From Bagarius yarrelli (taxonomy: Eukaryota; Chordata; Actinopteri; Siluriformes; Sisoridae), in NCBI GenBank assembly GCA_005784505.1, contig VCAZ01000178.1:517551-581550 (forward strand): a DNA stretch of 64,000 bases. The letters are read 5' to 3'. The first letter of the stretch is position 1; each line of letters begins with the position of its first letter. The notes beneath the pieces were generated by a model. It was given only the letters and a program-made list of their open reading frames with translations, did no database searches and was not told where the DNA came from. The position numbers and the translations under genes were made by a program. This document shows positions 56,832 through 59,273 of this stretch, one piece after another.

Positions 56832-58726
56832 CGAAAATACACATTTTGGAAATTGTTTAGTATGTTAATCTAAATCCTACATTAGGTACATTTTAGGTTC
56901 TAACAGTCAATTTGGTGTAATTTTTTTAATCAACTTCAATGAACTTGAAGTCTGTAATATTAAAAATAAATATAAATAAAGGATAACTATTTATAATGAA
57001 TAGCATCTAAAACAGCTGTTTAAAATTGTAATAAGTTGCTGAAATCATTAAAAAATCTACCCACACAAATGTCATAAGGTAAACAAAAGTTTAAGTCTAA
57101 GACTGCATTTACACTGCATGTATCATGTGACCTAATTCAGATTTTTTTCTCTAATGTGGTACAGATGGGATTTGACCCACGATCGTGAAAGCAGGACAAA
57201 AACACATGGATTCAGATATTTTCAACTGTGTATTTTAATATTTATTAATTTTGTTTACTTACAGTCTGTTTTGTCTGTAAACAAGTGAAATAATTAACAC
57301 ATTATAACAAAAAATATATTTATAACTTAGCGATCAATGCTACCTTTGGCCAGGCTGCAGCAAGGACTCTCCTCCTTTTGTTCTCCTCCTAAAGAAAGCG
57401 TTATTTTGCCTATCTTTGAATGTAATGCGGAAGCAAAACAAATGTAATAATTATTTTGTCTTTGTTCATTGCGTCCATTTATTATTGCACCGTTTTACTT
57501 CCTTTTCCGGTCAGAACGGCTACATTGGATTGTTTTGTCGTGTTTAGTATGAATGCAAAAATTTGGATATGCATTGAAAAGATGATGTAAGCAGATTATT
57601 AAAAAATCAGAAATAGTCACTAAATCGGAATTGGGCATCAAGATTTGCAGTGTAAATGTGTGAATGTGTAATTTTTTTTCTTGCTTCTTGCTGTCTCCTT
57701 AGCACTTAAATAACTAATTTTGTTGGTCAACCCTATGCACAGCCAATGACTGACTTTCTCATTCATTAATAATTCATTAGATTTCCTGTCTGAAAAATGC
57801 ATATTTCTATTGAAACTGACAGGATGACAATCCTAAATAGTAGCAGTGTTTAAAAATTTACACGCAGCCATAGTAAATTAATTATATGCCTGGTCACACG
57901 GTAAAAAGCTGGGATCCTTAAATGTATTTAAGCGCATATGAATATATGAACATAGAATGTTACCTTCTTCCACAGTGACACTCCCCCTAAAGAAATATTT
58001 ACCATGACCTCTTGACAAGGCCACACCTAAGCTGCAAAATAAGCACACAAATTTAGTGTTTAAACTAATTCACATACATACATACACTCACACAATAAGT
58101 CCAGGTATAAGTGCAGAAAGCTAGCTACTTTACCTGAAAGGAGTTCCCTTGATGTCTGTATAATAGTCGTTGTGCAGAACAAGCACCCGTCTCTAACACA
58201 CACACACACACACATTTAGAGCACATTACAGTGCCATCTGGTGGGACATTATGCTTTAAGAAATGTCTAAACATAAGGCTGTAACAACAAAATATCAAAT
58301 TCTAGTTTTTTTCTCACCCCTTTATCAACAGCTTTTTTGACTTCCATAGAGAATGTCCCGGTTTTTCTGTTCACCATTGCATTGCGAAGCTAAACACACA
58401 GACACACACACACACATACATGCACATACACACACACAGTCTGATATTTTAAATAAAAATGACAACACAATACACATTAAAATTAATTCTGGTTCAAACT
58501 TTATGTTGAAAAATAAACTGAGCATAGCTCAGCTTTAAATCCATATTCCAATAATAATAATTTAATAATGTTGTATATCAGATTTTTTAAGGCCAAAGAG
58601 GAAGCACATCTCTACATCTTATAAATAAAAACAATAACAAACCATATCCTCTTTGTCCTCCCACTCAACTTCGGAGAGATCTACACTGCTATAGTTGGGC
58701 TTCTTCCTCTTTTTACCTTCTTCATA
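1119..58726 (-). CDS. cacna2d3: cacna2d3 (3' half): voltage-gated Ca2+ channel alpha2delta-3 subunit, 20 exons
   Basis: Alpha2delta subunits are extracellular, GPI-anchored glycoproteins that raise surface trafficking and current of CaV1/CaV2 channels. I see 20 minus-strand exons: 58643-58726, 58318-58389, 58134-58192, 57964-58031, 56700-56745, 56500-56597, 55374-55467, 54891-54986, 54590-54711, 50238-50315, 26476-26537, 25520-25564, 24977-25039, 24134-24204, 17642-17717, 17245-17297, 15409-15464, 13406-13511, 3891-4003 and 1119-1201. All splice phases agree and together give 1545 nt (515 codons) without a stop. The encoded part follows the VWA and Cache domains and ends in the Cys-rich delta region. 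The C-terminal exons (PCDTEYPAF..., SFVIQQIPSSNLF..., SLKCERLK...) match alpha2delta-3 far better than alpha2delta-4 as I recall those families. The N-terminal exons and the GPI-signal exon are outside the window or undetected. One intron hosts lrtm1 antisense. Confidence 0.95.
1975..2130 (+). mobile_element. LINE (L2-type) 3' tail
   Basis: Shares the CAGAGGAGAACTGACCCCC block with the L2 tail at 29480-29500, then ends in a short tandem TTGACTTGAC repeat after TATAAAAAAATAAAGG, the usual 3' terminus of these elements. Confidence 0.6.
2195..2902. mobile_element. MITE copy A with GGCTGCATxTACAC terminal inverted repeats
   Basis: Left end GGCTGCATCTACACCG, right end GTGTAAATGCAGCC. No coding capacity. 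Internal blocks (AATTCAGATATTT..., GATGATGTAAGCAGG, CATCAAGATCTTC) recur in copies at 53.7 and 57.1 kb. Confidence 0.7.
3000..3880. other. AT-rich intron, nothing recognised
   Basis: Part of the AT-AC intron. No coding potential or repeat I can name. Confidence 0.5.
3891..4003 (-). CDS. cacna2d3: cacna2d3 exon with U12-type donor
   Basis: Encodes SFVIQQIPSSNLFMVVVD, NKCHCRDFG and PITMDPIEIM. Acceptor TAAAG|G. The frame ends at a consensus minor-spliceosome donor (exon|ATATCCTTT) read from 3890 downward; no GT donor gives a correct join to the next exon. The NKCHCRDFG stretch diverges from mammals but keeps both Cys. Confidence 0.93.
4230..4910. other. Candidate conserved non-coding block in cacna2d3 intron
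   Basis: Higher GC and CpG content than the flanks, no repeat hallmarks, no sustained ORF. Contains homeodomain/POU-like AT motifs such as ATTAATCAGCG and ATGTAAATGCAT. Could be an enhancer or simply unique intron; only alignment to other fish would tell. Confidence 0.3.
5390..6041 (-). mobile_element. Ty3/gypsy retrotransposon integrase relic
   Basis: Minus-strand frames resemble the end of a gypsy pol: a degraded DxGPxFTS integrase core motif near 5870-5900, then the integrase C-terminal region near 5500-5720 with a VWLSTRDL block and an NPVTYRL block. Frameshifted between the two, so inactive. No LTRs seen. Confidence 0.75.
6434..7455. repeat. Dispersed non-coding repeat, copy 1 (family also at 43.1 kb)
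   Basis: Aligns by eye to 43.1-44.3 kb in the same orientation: AGATCTGGACTGCAG, GAAGCCATGCTGTTGTAATAG, CATATGTTGCTCTAAAA, TGTCAATCACAGAATCA, GACCTGTAGCAGGCATTAAA. A common fish repeat with no obvious protein; I cannot place it in a superfamily with confidence. Confidence 0.75.
7455..8390. other. Intron, nothing recognised
   Basis: AT-rich intron of cacna2d3 with no exon or nameable element; a short CA run near 8085-8100. Confidence 0.5.
8395..9420 (-). mobile_element. DIRS-type retrotransposon relic (gag remnant plus tyrosine recombinase end)
   Basis: Minus frame 8614-8850 contains DICRVTGWTIPHIFVRFYN, the C-terminal tyrosine-recombinase pattern of fish DIRS elements, whose catalytic Tyr lies in the RFY context. 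The segment 8900-9400 reads as gag-like text. The outer end (8500-8560) has the AGGGAACCATAG / TACGTAACC terminal motif also seen at 47.75 kb. Reverse transcriptase is missing, so this is an internally deleted copy. Confidence 0.65.
9420..13400. other. Large intron stretch with one SINE
   Basis: cacna2d3 intron. Apart from the SINE at 10.73 kb and a moderately GC-rich block at 12060-12350, I see no exon or element. The block contains a perfect 16-bp palindrome at 12255-12270. Confidence 0.5.
10725..10868 (-). mobile_element. tRNA-derived SINE fragment
   Basis: Reverse orientation. Shows the complement of the B-box-like GGGTTTGATTCCC and the TTAAGGGCCTTGCTCAGGGG block shared by many copies in this window. 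Confidence 0.7.
13406..13511 (-). CDS. cacna2d3: cacna2d3 exon
   Basis: Encodes GRTMLV, PCDTEYPAFISERTIKETTG and NIDCEDCI. The PCDTEYPAF and ETTGN blocks are the clearest alpha2delta-3 signature, since alpha2delta-4 differs strongly here. The acceptor has three consecutive AGs (CAGAGAGAG). I use the start at 13511 because it keeps phase; 13515 is the alternative. Donor ATTAA|GTGAGT. Confidence 0.93.
13880..14025 (-). mobile_element. tRNA-derived SINE fragment
   Basis: Same family and orientation as at 10.73 kb: GGGCCTTGCTCAGGGGCCC, GGGAATCAAACCC, then CTTAACCACTGC at the tRNA-head end. Confidence 0.7.
14030..15400. other. AT-rich intron, nothing recognised
   Basis: cacna2d3 intron; no exon or named element seen. 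Confidence 0.5.
15409..15464 (-). CDS. cacna2d3: cacna2d3 exon
   Basis: Encodes FLMEFNLYSWWHLDVKAE, matching the conserved EFNLxSWW block. Acceptor CCACAG|A is clear. The donor, placed at GAGG|GTTCGT, is weak and chosen because its phase fits the next exon. The 3' edge may be off by a few codons. Confidence 0.87.
15905..16185 (+). mobile_element. Second SINE-like family, 3' part
   Basis: Carries GGAGTTTG, CTAAATTGGCCATAGGAGTG, CCCTGTGATAGACTGGCGAC and an end GGGAATAAGCGGGTATAG. The same blocks recur at 16.5, 32.0, 33.3 and 38.9 kb. Confidence 0.65.
16545..16925 (+). mobile_element. Second SINE-like family with (GGAT)n tail
   Basis: Head GGTTTAGTGGTTTGCACAG resembles a tRNA A box, followed by CTCACAGCAAGAAGG and the shared body. 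Ends in a GGAT/GATA tetranucleotide tract from 16806 to about 16920, a typical tail for this family. Confidence 0.7.
17245..17297 (-). CDS. cacna2d3: cacna2d3 exon
   Basis: Encodes PYFAIFATVKWLLAQLV. Acceptor TTCTTGCAG|CCC, donor AT|GTAAGT. Corresponds to the family segment around AVKWIMTELV. Confidence 0.92.
17642..17717 (-). CDS. cacna2d3: cacna2d3 exon
   Basis: Encodes VTLYDYQAICRIYTESND then SSSSLLD. Acceptor CTCTTAG|G, donor GAC|GTGAGT. The Ser-rich end lies in the variable part before the next conserved block. Confidence 0.92.
17795..17965 (+). mobile_element. tRNA-derived SINE
   Basis: Plus orientation: head with AGTTAAAGTG, B-box-like GAGTTTGATTCCC, then CTCTGGGTAAGGGTGTCTGCC tail. 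A reverse-orientation fragment follows at about 17980-18090, giving an inverted pair just upstream of an exon on the minus strand. Confidence 0.65.
18205..18365 (+). mobile_element. tRNA-derived SINE fragment
   Basis: GCGGTTCGATTCCCAGCACC, an A-rich run, then CACTCTGGATAAGGGCAGCTG. Confidence 0.6.
18655..18757. repeat. (GAT)n and (GT)n microsatellites
   Basis: GAT trinucleotide run near 18655-18677 and GT dinucleotide run near 18740-18757. Confidence 0.85.
19599..20275. mobile_element. Non-autonomous DNA transposon, interrupted by a SINE head
   Basis: Left end AAAGGGATAGTTCACTAAAA and right end TTTTTGGGTCAACCATCCCT are diverged inverted repeats. The interior (CTCATGTTGTTCCAGACC, GTCCATGTGACGTCATTGG) matches a widespread fish repeat. 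A partial SINE head (GTGGTAGCGCAGTGGTTAAG) sits at about 19770-19800. Confidence 0.65.
20700..20905. mobile_element. LINE-tail-like repeat
   Basis: ATTTGTATAGCACTTTTA, ACATTGTCTCAAAGCAGCTT and AAAACTCCCT blocks typical of the non-coding 3' region of fish LINEs. Shorter relatives occur at 26200-26280 and 55720-55790. Confidence 0.55.
21760..23105 (+). mobile_element. L1-type LINE reverse transcriptase relic
   Basis: Frame fragments follow the end of an L1 ORF2: SLLPLLFALSVERLAQAV, a decayed FADD box (SLFAYDILLFLD), FNQFSNLSGYK, and further on a C-terminal domain with CNLCPQGALCTF (Cys pattern) and LAALTAAKKMLV. Stops and frameshifts throughout, so dead. Confidence 0.75.
23470..23960. repeat. 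Degenerate interspersed repeat
   Basis: Phrases such as GTCTTGGCCACTCCAAAAC and TTATCTGACCAGAGGA resemble decayed Tc1-type fish repeats. No intact reading frame. Weak assignment. Confidence 0.35.
24134..24204 (-). CDS. cacna2d3: cacna2d3 exon
   Basis: Encodes TGVFFGEAERAVMSKLLSMG then SFK. Acceptor ATTCAG|ACA, donor AAAAG|GTAATA. Confidence 0.93.
24440..24485. repeat. (AAT)n/(ATT)n palindromic microsatellite
   Basis: AAT repeats followed directly by ATT repeats, forming a simple palindrome in the intron near the exon at 24134-24204. Confidence 0.8.
24977..25039 (-). CDS. cacna2d3: cacna2d3 exon (63 nt)
   Basis: Encodes DINCYLIDNNGFILVAED then FSL. Acceptor CTTTAG|GAT, donor TTG|GTATGA. Phase 0 at both ends. 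Confidence 0.93.
25520..25564 (-). CDS. cacna2d3: cacna2d3 exon (45 nt)
   Basis: Encodes CATLDGKCSISCDDN, a Cys-rich stretch conserved in the family. Acceptor AATGTAG|TGC, donor AAT|GTAAGT. Phase 0 at both ends, so it could be skipped without a frameshift. Confidence 0.92.
26424..26455. repeat. (TG)n microsatellite
   Basis: Uninterrupted TG run, about 20 nt into the intron that follows the exon at 26476-26537. Confidence 0.95.
26476..26537 (-). CDS. cacna2d3: cacna2d3 exon
   Basis: Encodes VGIQMKLEFFQRKFWTASRQ, close to identical to the family. Acceptor ATCCAG|CT, donor CAG|GTAAAT. First exon after the lrtm1-bearing intron. A (TG)n tract lies at 26424-26455, about 20 nt past the donor. Confidence 0.95.
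27995..28250 (+). mobile_element. tRNA-derived SINE nested in the hAT element
   Basis: A box region GGTGGCTCAAATAAGAAGG, B box GGTTCAAGCC, body CAAGACCCTTAACCC, GGATATGTGAAGAAAG, and tail TGTAACAAATAAAGAC. Near full length. Confidence 0.8.
28255..29565 (+). mobile_element. L2-type LINE, 3' part of reverse transcriptase
   Basis: Contains the catalytic box CYADDTQLYIS at about 28390-28420, then RNLGVLFDSNL, LDYCNAL near 28810, LQLVQNAAARVLTR near 28860, HWLPIKYQI, and AGSRSFSYLAPKLWNNLP near 29100-29150, in L2 order. Broken by stops, by a (TA)n expansion at 28683-28732, and by frameshifts. Ends in the 3' tail block at 29480-29560. Confidence 0.85.
28683..28737. repeat. (TA)n microsatellite inside the L2 relic
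   Basis: TA dinucleotides with small interruptions. Confidence 0.9.
29580..29755 (-). mobile_element. Second SINE-like family, reverse orientation
   Basis: GGAGAACATGCAAACTCCAC, AGAAAGGCC, CGAACCCGGGACC and AGTGCTAACCAATATGCCACC are the complement of the head and body of the family at 16.5 kb. Confidence 0.7.
30690..31235 (-). mobile_element. Tc1-like transposon relic (N-terminal transposase)
   Basis: Minus frame 30974-31180 encodes a Tc1 DNA-binding helix-turn-helix stretch, including TLEELQKSTAQVGESVHRTT and SRVLHKSGLYG. Downstream (30700-30960) continues as the decayed middle of the same transposase. Part of the ORF is deleted and there is no intact DDE triad. Confidence 0.8.
31350..31560. 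repeat. Diverged ~30-bp tandem repeat
   Basis: Successive segments of about 30 bp, such as CACTGATTxTC-x-CCAATAACxAA, recur five or six times with heavy divergence. Not one of the recognised element families. Confidence 0.45.
32010..32305 (+). mobile_element. Second SINE-like family
   Basis: CAAAGCAAGAAGGTCTGTATC, GGAGTTTAAATGTTCTCCCCG, CCCTGTGATGGACTGGCGAT and GATCCCTGTGACCCTGATTA, parallel to 16545-16800. Confidence 0.7.
32330..33085 (-). mobile_element. Tc1-like transposon remnants, rearranged head-to-head
   Basis: Minus frame 32529-32720 encodes a Tc1 transposase C-terminal piece (LDWPANSLDLNLIENLW, containing the D..NxIExxW signature, then VKRKMRDTRPNNADDLK). Terminal sequences with TTAGAATATTGTGAAAAA lie at both edges, and in an inverted junction with 37-bp arms at 32821-32857 and 32875-32911. 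At least two copies or a rearranged copy; inactive. Confidence 0.8.
33220..33545 (-). mobile_element. Second SINE-like family, reverse orientation
   Basis: CTATACCAGCTTATTCCC, CAGTCTATCACAGGG, CACTCCTAAGGGCAATTTAG, ACTCCACAC, and TTGCTGTGAGGCAACAG: the full body in reverse. Confidence 0.75.
33550..34430. other. Intron, nothing recognised
   Basis: Between two SINEs inside the large cacna2d3 intron. No exon or element seen. Confidence 0.5.
34435..34680 (-). mobile_element. tRNA-derived SINE, reverse orientation
   Basis: Complement of the family at 28 kb: GCAGCGCCCCTGGAGCAG, GGGTCTTGCTCAAGGACCC, GGGGCTTGAATCCAGG (B box), CTCAGCACCTTAACCATTTG and GAGCCACC. Confidence 0.8.
34957..34994. repeat. 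(GA)n microsatellite
   Basis: Uninterrupted GA run about 0.75 kb upstream of the lrtm1 start codon. Confidence 0.95.
35452..35526. repeat. (GATA)n microsatellite, about 19 units
   Basis: Perfect GATA tetranucleotide array about 210 bp upstream of the lrtm1 start codon, so within or next to its promoter or 5' UTR. Confidence 0.97.
35605..35650. repeat. (GA)n microsatellite
   Basis: Perfect GA array, 23 units, ending 84 bp before the lrtm1 ATG. Possible GAGA-type promoter or 5' UTR element. Confidence 0.97.
35735..35741 (+). CDS. lrtm1: lrtm1 coding exon 1 (ATG CGA G)
   Basis: Only seven coding bases precede donor G|GTAAGT. They join the Gly-rich start of exon 2 to give MRGG plus a hydrophobic signal peptide. 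An ATG is needed because exon 2 itself starts in frame with no Met. A 46-bp GA repeat ends 84 bp upstream. Confidence 0.85.
35735..42736 (+). CDS. lrtm1: lrtm1: leucine-rich repeat and transmembrane domain protein 1, complete, 3 coding exons
   Basis: Exons 35735-35741, 36918-37505 and 42276-42736 join to 351 codons; the family is about 345 residues. Order: signal peptide (from MRGGLFLILLVVQTVSS), LRRNT cap (CPKECWC), about five LRRs with LxxLxLxxNxI patterns, LRRCT cap (NPWKCDCHMIGF ... Cys), a membrane-proximal stalk, one TM helix near residues 284-310 (TVIITGIVCGIVCLMML), and a short Lys/Glu-rich tail starting KYQRELKK. It is a type I membrane protein of the LRTM family; partners are not evident from sequence. 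It lies antisense inside a cacna2d3 intron. LRTM2 is the alternative, but host gene and length favour LRTM1. Confidence 0.93.
36660..36835 (+). mobile_element. tRNA-derived SINE in lrtm1 intron 1
   Basis: TTCAGTGGTTAAGTTGCTAAC, then TCGTTTCCCAGCGCC (decayed B box), TGAGCAAGGCC and CGCCGTGGCATAAATGC. Ends about 80 bp before exon 2. Confidence 0.65.
36918..37505 (+). CDS. lrtm1: lrtm1 coding exon 2 (LRR ectodomain)
   Basis: Follows a strong acceptor (TTTTTTTCTGTAG) and ends AAAG|GTAAGG. Carries the signal peptide, LRRNT, all LRRs and the first half of the LRRCT. Confidence 0.95.
38225..38300 (+). mobile_element. tRNA-derived SINE head
   Basis: GGCAGTGGTGGCTCAAATGG, TTAAGGTGCTGAGTTGC and CAGGTTCAAGCACC: the tRNA-like head of the family at 28 kb, truncated after the B box. 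Confidence 0.7.
38935..39290 (+). mobile_element. Second SINE-like family, near full length
   Basis: GTGGTTTAGTGTTTACAC head, CAGCAAGAAGGTCTCAGG, TTTCCTCCCACAGTCC, TTGCCCATAGGAGTG, GACTCCAGCAGATCC, ending in ATGAATAAATGGATGG. Confidence 0.75.
39685..39885 (-). mobile_element. tRNA-derived SINE, reverse orientation
   Basis: TTTAGCAGACGCCATTATCC, AGAGCGACTTACATTTATC, GGGTTAAGGGCCTTGCTCAG and TCTTAACCATGAACCATC. The most complete copy of its tail in the window. Confidence 0.8.
40640..41215 (-). mobile_element. hAT element fragment (same family as 27.8-30.4 kb)
   Basis: Inverted relative to 30.05-30.44 kb: AGGCCTTCTCTGTAGGCCTA, GCTAGCTGGGGCACAATGGC, TTTTCTGTCCTCTGATTAG and TTTTACACCCACAATGGCTG are complements of blocks there. 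Ends are lost. Confidence 0.7.
41890..42010 (+). mobile_element. tRNA-derived SINE fragment
   Basis: GGTTGTATTCCCAGTACCAC, CCACTGCTGGGCC and ACTGCTCAGCTGTACAAG, directly before the better-preserved copy below. Confidence 0.55.
42042..42240 (+). mobile_element. tRNA-derived SINE abutting lrtm1 exon 3
   Basis: GAAAGTGGTAGCACAGTGG head, GATTTGATTTCCAGCACC, TTGGGCCCCTAG and GTCACTCTGGATAAGG tail, ending at the ATAAATGTAAAT terminus. Full length; its 3' end is about 36 bp from exon 3. Confidence 0.8.
42276..42736 (+). CDS. lrtm1: lrtm1 coding exon 3 (LRRCT end, TM, tail, stop)
   Basis: Follows CCCCTCTAG and opens GGRVDSVPCHDPPS, matching the LRTM-family WFSYRGGRLD region across the same junction. 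Ends ENAIA and TGA. A SINE ends about 36 bp upstream of the exon. Confidence 0.95.
42779..42846 (+). terminator. lrtm1: lrtm1 polyadenylation signals
   Basis: AATAAA at 42779-42784 and again at 42841-42846, 43 and 105 bp after the stop codon. They imply a very short 3' UTR unless a further site is used. Confidence 0.6.
42957..43005. repeat. (TA)n(GA)n compound microsatellite
   Basis: TA run passing directly into a GA run, about 0.2 kb after the lrtm1 stop codon. Confidence 0.95.
43110..44335. repeat. Dispersed non-coding repeat, copy 2
   Basis: Same family and orientation as 6.43-7.45 kb and more complete on the left, with a start AATGAGCTCATTTTAAATTTG complementary in sense to the GAGCTCATTTAGTGG end near 44240. 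Includes a local 27-bp duplication of the ACAGAGCTTCTGGACC segment near 43690-43730. Confidence 0.7.
44360..44790 (+). mobile_element. Tc1-like transposase fragment with internal deletion
   Basis: Plus frame 44333-44719 reads LILFTD-type DDE motif (LAILFTDNSRFTL), GERYAACNIVQHD, then jumps straight to ALVQIWEEIPQDTIRHLIRS, the C-terminal region. The catalytic middle, with the second and third acidic residues, is deleted, so it is a non-autonomous relic. Confidence 0.8.
44790..47740. other. Intron with one SINE, otherwise nothing recognised
   Basis: Large cacna2d3 intron. Contains the SINE at 46.2 kb and a short TTGACTCAACTTGACTTGG LINE-tail trace near 45015. No exon found. Confidence 0.5.
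46215..46380 (-). mobile_element. tRNA-derived SINE, reverse orientation
   Basis: CTGGCAGATGACCTTATCC, TTAAGGGTTAAGGGCCTTGC and TAAGTAGTCCACCAG, same family as 39.7 kb but more decayed. Confidence 0.65.
47745..49445 (-). mobile_element. DIRS-type retrotransposon relic (gag plus reverse transcriptase)
   Basis: Minus frames: gag-like text at 48690-49040; then an RT start near 48250-48450; then 47864-48142 with RALHKFPFKMLTLKH, DWFVAIDLKDTYFHVSILPR (RT motif A region) and YQYKVLPFGLSLS, all typical of DIRS RT. The terminal motif TTACGTATGGTAACCC sits at about 47755. The RT end, RNase H and recombinase are missing and the frame is broken. Confidence 0.8.
49445..50235. other. AT-rich intron, nothing recognised
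   Basis: End of the large intron, immediately upstream in sequence of the exon at 50238-50315. Confidence 0.5.
50238..50315 (-). CDS. cacna2d3: cacna2d3 exon
   Basis: Encodes SENNSVVL followed by ASTAIQLLDERKSPIAA. NNS is a potential N-glycosylation sequon. Acceptor GTCCAG|GT, donor GCAG|GTAGGA. This exon opens the 23.7-kb intron that contains lrtm1. Confidence 0.93.
50821..50856. repeat. Perfect 15-bp inverted repeat (hairpin)
   Basis: CTTCTCTTAGCAGGG, a 6-nt spacer GGTCAA, then the exact complement CCCTGCTAAGAGAAG. Isolated in the intron just beyond the 3' end of the RTE-type LINE. Confidence 0.9.
50905..53600 (-). mobile_element. RTE-type LINE, nearly full length but degenerate
   Basis: Reading right to left: 5' non-coding block with TTTACGTCGGATGCAC (53520); endonuclease start IGMLNVGTMTGKGRGMVDIM and DILCLQNTRWKGSKA near 53250-53350; RT pieces VPIFKNKGDVQTCNNYR, ELHCVFVDLEKAYDRV and ELWYCMRKS near 51880-52190; catalytic FADD near 51690; FKYLGSTVQSNGEC and RRVQAGWNGWRNVSG-like text near 51400-51500. 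Many frameshifts and internal losses. The RTE clade is my best guess; the LINE identity is secure. Confidence 0.85.
53692..54325. mobile_element. MITE copy B
   Basis: Inverted relative to copies A and C. Left end GGTTGCATTTACACTTCAG, right end TGTGCAGTGTGAATTGC; internal ACCCATATCGGATATC and CACGATCGTCAGTCAAAT are complements of copy A/C blocks. Confidence 0.7.
54590..54711 (-). CDS. cacna2d3: cacna2d3 exon with GC donor
   Basis: Encodes DFLTAEDKEGV, FNADHFPLWYKRAAEQ and VAGTFVYSLPFNT. Acceptor TTCTAAG|A. The only donor that keeps the frame and the family alignment is ACAG|GCAAGA, a GC-type 5' splice site. The next exon then restores a Gly codon. Confidence 0.92.
54891..54986 (-). CDS. cacna2d3: cacna2d3 exon
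   Basis: Encodes NSDK, then GVEIAYLGTRTGLSRINLF, then VMPYQLSN. Acceptor TAAAG|G, donor CA|GTAAGC. MPYQLSN replaces the GAEQLTN I recall in mammals, so this loop varies. Confidence 0.93.
55130..55265 (+). mobile_element. Decayed tRNA-derived SINE
   Basis: TTAATGGTTAGCGTGTTAGC head and GTTCTGGATAAGGGCATCTG tail; the middle is eroded. Confidence 0.55.
55374..55467 (-). CDS. cacna2d3: cacna2d3 exon
   Basis: Encodes DKELVQEVLFDAVVTAPIEA followed by YWTSLALNKS. Acceptor TTGTAG|GT, donor TCAGA|GTACGA. Very high identity to the vertebrate family. Confidence 0.94.
56500..56597 (-). CDS. cacna2d3: cacna2d3 exon
   Basis: Encodes YCNTDEHAEHRYLTQIEAI, then KLYLNGEEPHLK. Acceptor TTTTAG|G, donor AAGT|GTAAGT. 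Intron to the previous exon is only about 100 bp. Confidence 0.93.
56700..56745 (-). CDS. cacna2d3: cacna2d3 exon (46 nt)
   Basis: Very short exon encoding LHDLEHPDVALADE. Acceptor TTTCAG|GA, donor TG|GTAGTA. The intron side of the acceptor is a (TA)n microsatellite of about 70 bp starting about 12 nt away. Confidence 0.92.
56757..56828. repeat. (TA)n microsatellite at a splice acceptor
   Basis: About 36 TA units beginning 12 nt upstream (in transcript sense) of the exon at 56700-56745, occupying its pyrimidine-tract and branch-point region. Confidence 0.97.
57105..57670. mobile_element. MITE copy C
   Basis: Left GACTGCATTTACACTGCATG, right GCAGTGTAAATGTGTG, with CACGATCGTGAAAGCAGG and GATGATGTAAGCAG inside. 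Same orientation as copy A. Confidence 0.75.
57964..58031 (-). CDS. cacna2d3: cacna2d3 exon
   Basis: Encodes LGVALSRGHGKYFFRGSVT and VEE. Acceptor TTTTGCAG|C, donor GAAG|GTAACA. The split codons join correctly with both neighbouring exons. Confidence 0.93.
58134..58192 (-). CDS. cacna2d3: cacna2d3 exon
   Basis: Encodes RRVLVLHNDYYTDIKGTPF. Acceptor GTTAG|AGA, donor TTCAG|GTAAAG. It has one Tyr fewer than the YYY run I recall for the mammalian protein. A (TG)n tract starts about 4 nt upstream of the exon. Confidence 0.93.
58196..58440. repeat. (CA)n tracts at two cacna2d3 acceptors
   Basis: CA runs at 58196-58214 and about 58392-58440 are (TG)n in the transcript. They lie directly upstream of the exons at 58134-58192 and 58318-58389. 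Confidence 0.9.
58318..58389 (-). CDS. cacna2d3: cacna2d3 exon
   Basis: Encodes LRNAMVNRKTGTFSMEVKK followed by AVDKG. Acceptor TTTAG|CTT, donor GGG|GTGAGA, phase 0. The acceptor is preceded by a TG-rich repeat on the minus strand instead of a normal pyrimidine tract. Confidence 0.93.
58643..58726 (-). CDS. cacna2d3: cacna2d3 exon (first in window)
   Basis: Begins YEEGKKRKKPNYSS and ends VEWEDKEDM. Acceptor TTTTCAG, donor ATG|GTTTGT, phase 0 at both ends. It is the linker after the Cache domain. No upstream exon was recognised between here and 64000, so the next intron is longer than 5 kb. Confidence 0.93.
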
Positions 58727-58804
58727 CTGAAAACACACAAACATTTACAATGTGCATGCAGATCAATCAAAAATGTTTTAACAACCCCCTTCATCTGTCA
58801 GTTA

Positions 58805-59272
58805 GCACTTAGGTGCTAAGTGCCAGTGCCCATGAGGATGCAACAGTGATAGGCCAAGGGCAATAGCATCCACTATCCAGTGGGACATCCTCTGCCTGGA
58901 GAGATGGTCCTCCTTTTTGCTGGCTTCCATAACAAACTAAAAGATACTGTGAGGTCCTAAAGTGTAATGACTGGTCTACAAAAACCTTCAGTGCACAGAC
59001 AGGGCAGAGTGAAGCTAAAGCTAAGTATGCCGCCTCCAGGGGCAGTACTTTTAGGCAAAGCACCTGTTGCCTGAAAGGAATAGTGGGAACTTTGGTCAAG
59101 TAACTGGGCCGGGGTCACAGAATTACACTGGAGTCAGGCAGCCCAAACTCTTTTGATGGAATGCAGAGCAACCAGAAGCAGTGTTTTCACTGATAGAAAC
59201 TTTGACTATCTGCAGGGGTTTAAATGGGACCTGCCAAGAGGTTATGGAGGGAGGACAAGGAGGGGTGTTAAA
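58805..59272 (-). mobile_element. DIRS tyrosine recombinase fragment
   Basis: Minus frame 58809-59099 contains LCPVCALKVFVDQSLHFRTS, QYLLVCYGSQQKGGPS, then frameshifts. The LCPVRAL...F(V/C)CFGG pattern is typical of the fish DIRS recombinase. Small, inactive piece. Confidence 0.65.
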
Positions 59273-59273
59273 C

